Shown one piece after another: positions 59,037-64,000 of a stretch of DNA of 64,000 nucleotides (position 1 is its first letter; each line of letters begins with the position of its first letter). The stretch is taken from NCBI GenBank assembly GCA_021521415.1, contig JAIQDT010000838.1, forward strand, positions 186,001 to 250,000, written 5' to 3'. The notes under the pieces were generated by a model. That model ran no database searches and was not told where the DNA came from. It was given only the letters and a program-made list of their open reading frames with translations. The position numbers were made by a program, and so were the translations under genes. Source of the stretch: Bidens hawaiensis (Eukaryota; Streptophyta; Magnoliopsida; Asterales; Asteraceae).

Positions 59037-59485
59037 ATGATTATTTATTTAAGATGATGGCCTAACTGATGTACCCCTTTTATAGTATAAAACCTTTGGA
59101 ATGACTATTATGATTATTATTATCGATGTTATTTATTAAAACTTGAACTCACTCAGCTCAAGCTGACTTTGTGTGCATGTTAGTGTGAGTTTTCAGGTTA
59201 GGAGAAGGATGTCTTACCGCTTGGACGTGCATGAAGCTACTTGGACGGGAAGGGCATATTTGGATGGAAGATTTAGATATTAAACATTTCTTTTTAAAAA
59301 GTTTTATCAAATATATTTTAAATTGGTTTTGGGCATTATTCCCGGGTTTTGGGAACTTATGTTATTAATTATGGTTTTCCACTGAATTATACTCTGAATT
59401 GGTTGTTTTGATGAAATGAACTGTTTTTGAGTTTAAGTATTCTATAAGTATTTTGTATGAGGTTCCTGAGGTTCGGGGCCTTACA

Positions 59486-61140
59486 TTTTTCTTTGTTAAA
59501 AAACAGTGGTTCGGTTTGCTTGTTTATTTTAAGTAGTTCGGTTCATTTATTTTTGTTAAAAAAAGTGCTCCGGTACATCGATTACAAAAGCTGCCATGAT
59601 TACGGAGGAAAAGTGTGTGCGATCTAGGAGTTCCAATTAAGTTTAGAGAGAGAGAGAGAGAGTTTCTTTTCGGTTGGTAGCTACTCATTAATCAACCTAC
59701 CAATTTTCAATGGCTAAACTGAAGTTTGTGACCTGCACATTGATAGATATACAACAAAACATGATTAAGGAAATAACATGACTGGATGAACATCTTCTCA
59801 CATGTTAAAAAATTACCATAAAATGCTGGAAACCAATCTTCATAAGTTATTGATGTCTGGACCACCGGACACCATGGTCTTATTGTGATTTGTGATAAAT
59901 TAAAGTGTCCGTTACATAAAATTAACTCTTTATAATATCCGGGTGGGGATGTTTGCGCTTTGCCTGACTAACAAGCCAAGTAGGTAAAGTTAGGGCTTTA
60001 GGCCATCGAAATTTTGAGGTCTCGTTTATAATGAAAAAGTTATTATATATATAGTATAAAAGGTTTGGTGCCACAAAGATTTTTTTGATTATTTTATTAG
60101 TTTTTTTTTGTTTTTATGTAAATTATTTTGGTTTCTAAATAATTATAATGTTGTTGGGTTGGTTGTTTGCTAAATTCCTTATGGCTTAGGAAAAGAAACT
60201 TTTCCAATGTAGGATCGAGGAGTAGGAGCCGCACATTAGTAGAGTTTCTTGGAATTTATTTATGTACTAGCTTTTGAACCCATGTATTACACGGGATTTA
60301 TCAAATGATATATACAAATAAGGTTCGTTAGTTCAATTGTATTCTCAAAATATTTATGAATTAATTTAACATATAAAGTAAAAAATTATGAGTTATATTG
60401 ATTTTCAGTTCACGACTTATGAAACGTATCTTTTCTATGTTTCACCCCGTGCGCTACACATGATGAAAATATAAACTCATGTAATTTCTCGTGTAACAAT
60501 ATTCAAAAGATGACGATTAATATATATGCACACAATAATATAGAGCATAATGCCATTAACAATATAAATATAGACCTAAATATATATTTTCTATAATTCT
60601 GAAAAATAGCCACCAACCCAATAATTGATTATATTTAGCATCAACTTTTTTTGAAAAGTGATTATAAATGTGTCACTTACACACCTATAAAAAATGTAGA
60701 GTTAAGTGTCATTTTCATACATGAGGTTTAACCAATTATGCAGCTTTAGTAACTTTTTTAAATTTCTTGCAAATCAACACATGACATTTCCAAAATAATG
60801 CTACTTTCCACTATTTTTAACAAAAATAAACAAACAAAAACACTTTTTTTTAACAAAGTAGTTCGGCTCATTTATTTTTTTGTTAAAAATGTGGTTCGGT
60901 TTGTTCATTTTTGCTAAAAAAAAGTGTCTCGGATCATTTGTCTTTGTTAAAAAAAAGTGGTTCGGTTTTCTTGTCCTTTTTAAGTAGTTCGGTTCATTTA
61001 TTTTTGTTAAAAAAAGTGCCTAGGTACATCAATTACAATAGCTGCCATGATTACGGAGGAAAAGTATGTGCGATCTAGAAGTTCCAATTATGTTTAGAGA
61101 GTGAGAGAGGGTCTCTTTTCGGTTGGTAGCTAACCATTAA
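59486..61140. repeat. Tandem array block C, just over one unit
   Basis: Same unit as blocks A and B, with landmarks at 59621 and 61071 (1450 bp apart). It is cut at 61140 by the copia LTR (ccattaa joins TGTAAG). Confidence 0.9.
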
Positions 61141-61644
61141 TGTAAGTGCATGGATTTGTTGTCCGCAGCTGTTCGAATAGGATAGGGGTAGTTTAGTCTT
61201 TATATTAATGTATAAAGGCTCATTCGCTAAGGATGCTTAGCGAATGAGGCCTCATTTGTTAAGACTAGGCTCATCCGTGAATGTAAGAGCCCATTCGTTA
61301 CTATAGTGTGACGAATGGTAGATTATTCGTTAAAGTATATCCATTCGCTAAGGTTTTTTAGCGAATGGGCTATGGGAGATCTCATTCTTTAGGAATGTTA
61401 ACGAATGAGATGCCTCATTCGTTACTATAGTTCTAACGAATGGGACATGCCTATAAATAGGTCTTCCATAGTAGTTTAGCATAGAGATTTGTGCCATATT
61501 TATCCTTTGTAACGTTAGCTGTCAGATTCTCTCCTCACCTAATGTATTCATCCTTCATCATCAATAAAGTATTCTTTAACGTATTGAACACGATGTTACA
61601 TATCGGTATTGCGACTAGATCTTAGGCTCAATAACATATTTACA
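61141..61644 (+). repeat. Copia 5' LTR (504 bp) with CATTCG/CGAATG hairpins
   Basis: Starts TGTAAGTGCATGG and ends ATTTACA. U3 contains at least five inverted pairs of cattcg...cgaatg between 61219 and 61445, upstream of the TATA box at 61452. Confidence 0.8.
61452..61459 (+). promoter_or_regulatory. TATA box of the copia LTR
   Basis: TATAAATA in gcctataaataggtc, about 190 bp before the LTR end and just downstream of the hairpin cluster. Confidence 0.7.
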
Positions 61645-61646
61645 AC

Positions 61647-61658
61647 TTGTATCAGAGC
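61647..61658 (+). other. Degenerate PBS of the copia element
   Basis: TTGTATCAGAGC, one mismatch from the initiator Met tRNA type, two bases after the LTR end. Confidence 0.65.
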
Positions 61659-62823
61659 CTGGGTATCGGATCTACGTGTTGTTTATCTTCGTTTGTGTCA
61701 TTTTATCTCTGTTTAGATCAATTTTAATCTTGAATTGATTCAGTTCATCGGTTAATCAAATTTCAGTGAAACAGAGGATATTAGTAAATTGTAATTGAAT
61801 TGATATAAGAGTAATCGGACTTAGCATTAAGGTAATTGAACAGATTAATGGAGATTTGAGCTAGATTTGGTACGGAATTGAACTGGTCTGAGGTATAATT
61901 GTGAATTTGTGTTAATGGCAATGAATATGAGTGTTTGAATAGTTTGATTGAGGTTTGTTTTGGTTTGATTGTGAGTTCGGATTGGTTTAGCAAGATTCGG
62001 AATTGAATTCCGAGTGTTTTGGTGTAGATTTTATCTAATTCGGACAAATCTGGACTTAGGCTTGAAATTCAAAATAGTTTGAAGATTTGTTCAAGACCTT
62101 GCCGAAGTCAATAAAAGGGGGAGATAAAAACTTCAAAGAGCTTATTCGATTAGTATCTTCCTACGTTTGCAGGGATTTCTTGAAAAATTACTGCAATTCA
62201 GGTGGTAATTCATGATTGCAAAGCTATGTTTGACCGAGTTCAAGACTATATTTGTTCTTCGATCATGGATTGATTTGTTTAAGATTGAAACCTGACTATG
62301 TGGGATACGAGTGTTTGTCCATTTACTTCTTTCTGAGGGACTTTGATCCTGAATATGTTGTCTATGAGTATTCGGCGGATTGCTTCTGTTGAAGGGGACA
62401 ATTCTTGAATGGGTTGATCTAATTGAGGAATATACGGGTCTTGTCATCTGATTGATGAATTTGATCGTTTCAGTGTTGATTAACGAAGGTTGGAACTCTG
62501 AATCATATGCCCAAAACAGTAGTGCATCCAAGCATATTGGTTGCCGAAGAGCTTCAATGAGTAATGATTTGTGATAGATGCTACCGAGAGAGTGAAGCCG
62601 ATGTGAAAGATGTGGAATGATCGGGTTGTTCATGCAGATGTGTGATGAGGTTAAATGTAAAGACATTTTTACTTTACCGGTGCGACAGATAGCTGATGAC
62701 TTGTTGCTGATTGACTCGTTAGATTGTTCCATATCATATGCTAGTTGGATGATCGAAATGATCACATGGAAATGCTTATTTGAGGGGGAGATCTGATACG
62801 AGTAGCAGTTCGTAAGACTGGGT
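61659..62823 (+). other. Copia interior without recognisable gag, protease or integrase
   Basis: No plus-strand frame carries a zinc knuckle, DTG/DSG or integrase motif. A 335-codon minus-strand frame (62142-63149) overlaps the RT region and shows no domain; I treat it as chance. Confidence 0.6.
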
Positions 62824-64000
62824 GTATGGGATCTTACTGACAAACCGGCCGAGTAAAAAGGGCAATACCGACTTAGTGGGTTTATAAGTGCAAGAAAGAT
62901 GACCGTGGAGTTATCATGAGAAACAAGGCATGATTGGTCGTATTGGGATATAATCAACAAGAAGGCATTGACTACACGGAAGTGTATGCTCCAGTAGCAC
63001 GACTGGAAGCGATACGCATATTTCTTGCCTACGCAGCCTACAAAAATTTCAAAGTTTATCAGATGGATGTTAAATCGGCGTTCTTGAAAGGAGAAATTCA
63101 TGAAGAAATGTACGTGAAGTAGCCTCCTGGCTTTGAAGATCCGAACCATCCCGAGCGTGTTTATCGTTTAAACAAGGATCTATATTGTTTACACCAGGCC
63201 CCGAGAGCTTGGTACAGCACGTTGGCTGACCATTTGATTGATAGTGGCTTCAAGAGGGGAACTGTGGATTGTACCTTATTTTACAAGAATGTTGGTGACG
63301 ATCTGCTCCTCGTCTAGATTTATGTGGACGACATTATTTTTGGTTTGACAAATGATAGCTTATGCAAAGAATTCGAGACAACGATGCAGAAAAAATTCAA
63401 GATGAGTTCGATGGGGGAGATGAGCTTCTTTTTGGGACTGCAAGTTCACCGGTCTGATTCCGAGATTTTTATCCATCAGACAAAATACGTGAACGATGTC
63501 TTGAGCTGATTCAAGATATTAGCCGGAAAAATTCCTTCGACACCTCTTCTTGTGGGTCACAATTTGTCACTGGATAAATTGGAGGACACCGTTGATCCGA
63601 CCCTATATCGAGCCATGATTGGTTCTCTTATGAATTTGACTGCATCACGTCCTGATATTATGTTTGCTGCTTGTCTATGTGCCAGGTACCAATCGAGTCC
63701 CCGAGTGACTCATCTGGCGACAGCTAAGCGTATCTTACATTATCTGAGGGGAAATCCAGACATCGGGTTGTGGTACCCCAAGGACGATAAGTTTGATCTG
63801 ACGGCTTATACTGACTTAGACTACGGAGGATGCAAGATCAACTTCAAGTCTACAACAGCGGGTTGTCAGTTCTTAGGAAACCGGCTTGTTTCCTGGTAGT
63901 GTAAGAAGCAGACAACGGGCTCAACTTCAACAGCCGAAGCGGAGTACGCGGCAGCCTCGAGTTGTTGTTCACAAGTTCTCTGGATCTAGCAACATCTGCG
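62824..64000 (+). pseudogene. pol: Copia reverse transcriptase and RNase H, stop-riddled
   Basis: RT_copia (RVT_2): VWDLTDKPA, then after one frameshift near 62850 a single frame with [51 protein letters not shown], the catalytic IYVDDIIFG, MGEMSFFLGLQV, YRAMIGSLMNLTASRPDIMF, and RNase H (AYTDLDYGGC, STTAGCQFLGNRLVSW, STAEAEYAAASSC). In-frame stops are at 62874, 62931, 63120, 63315, 63507, 63897 and 63987, mostly TAG at positions where copia RTs carry Gln, and none by indel after 62860. It continues past the window end. This copy cannot make active enzyme. Confidence 0.92.

Larger units (their letters stand above)
56533..59485 (+). mobile_element. Gypsy deletion derivative: truncated 5' LTR, ~114-bp interior, complete 3' LTR
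   Basis: The 3' LTR is 57490-59485 (TGTAACGCCC to CCTTACA, 1996 bp). The 5' LTR copy (56533-57375) begins in the middle, at gattttgcttgatgaaacg (LTR equivalent 58699). Between them lie a PBS and a purine tract (taaggggggttgact) with about 100 bp resembling the end of a gypsy pol region (ttcggggacgaatccc). The left junction shares gatt with the array. No TSD remains: on the right the array resumes several hundred bases further along the unit, so a deletion removed the 5' LTR start and neighbouring array sequence. Confidence 0.85.
61141..64000 (+). mobile_element. Ty1/copia retrotransposon, 5' part, degenerate, leaves the window
   Basis: LTR 61141-61644, PBS-like site at 61647, about 1.2 kb of non-coding interior without recognisable gag, protease or integrase, then RT and RNase H (62824-64000) with in-frame stops. 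The 3' LTR is beyond the window. Loss of gag to integrase indicates a large internal deletion or a recombinant; purine tracts of PPT type occur at about 62115 and 62783. Confidence 0.85.

Noticed and set aside
56577..59057. ORFs with long IYIYIY runs
   Set aside because: Translation of (TA)n microsatellites.
17483..61140. CRISPR-like array
   Set aside because: Periodic repeats are 1.45 kb with no spacer structure, in a plant nuclear context.
62142..63149. 335-codon minus-strand ORF overlapping copia RT
   Set aside because: Long but without recognisable domain, low-complexity Ser/His/Ile composition, and partly antisense to RT. Unusual length noted, but no support for function.

Overview
This window is a repeat-dominated stretch of a flowering-plant nuclear genome. 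It is most likely a eudicot, and possibly Asteraceae, judging from the style of the retroelements and of the antisense gene; that placement is inference, since no host marker gene is present. I see no convincing intact host gene. The window is a set of nested transposable elements with target-site duplications (TSDs) clear enough to order several insertions.

Layout. 1-6.76 kb: AT-rich intergenic DNA with an open coding stretch entering from the left edge on the minus strand (1-450), two small non-autonomous hAT-type elements with 8-bp TSDs (3555-4186 and 5101-5618), a SINE-like remnant and short repeats. 6759-16071: a complete, young, non-autonomous LTR retrotransposon (975-bp LTRs, TSD tagac). 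It carries only gag on the plus strand, plus a five-exon gene on the opposite strand with its own TATA box, bracketed by two internal tandem arrays (~148 bp and ~96 bp units). 17.48-61.14 kb: a tandem array of a non-coding ~1.45-kb unit, whose conserved hairpin followed by CTAG looks like a Helitron 3' end. Later insertions split it into three blocks.

Insertions into the array. (i) A 22-kb Ty3/gypsy element at 24617-46623 (TSD aattt). Its gag is interrupted by a solo LTR of a related family (28040-29120, TSD attag) and by a 12.3-kb chromovirus-like element (29288-41575, TSD ggttg, 3.1-kb LTRs). Its pol and part of its right LTR are replaced by a minus-strand LTR fragment (42591-45536). (ii) A gypsy deletion derivative at 56533-59485 with about 114 bp left between its LTRs. 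(iii) A Ty1/copia element starting at 61141 and leaving the window, with pol broken by in-frame stops.

Most notable: the retrotransposon-borne antisense gene, broken by a single one-base frameshift at otherwise clean splice junctions; an extra proline-rich, membrane-anchored ORF upstream of gag in the 12.3-kb element; a hairpin with compensatory changes and a 5' splice-site-like motif shared by LTRs of different gypsy families; stem-loop tandem units at 43881-44231; and the possible Helitron-derived macrosatellite.
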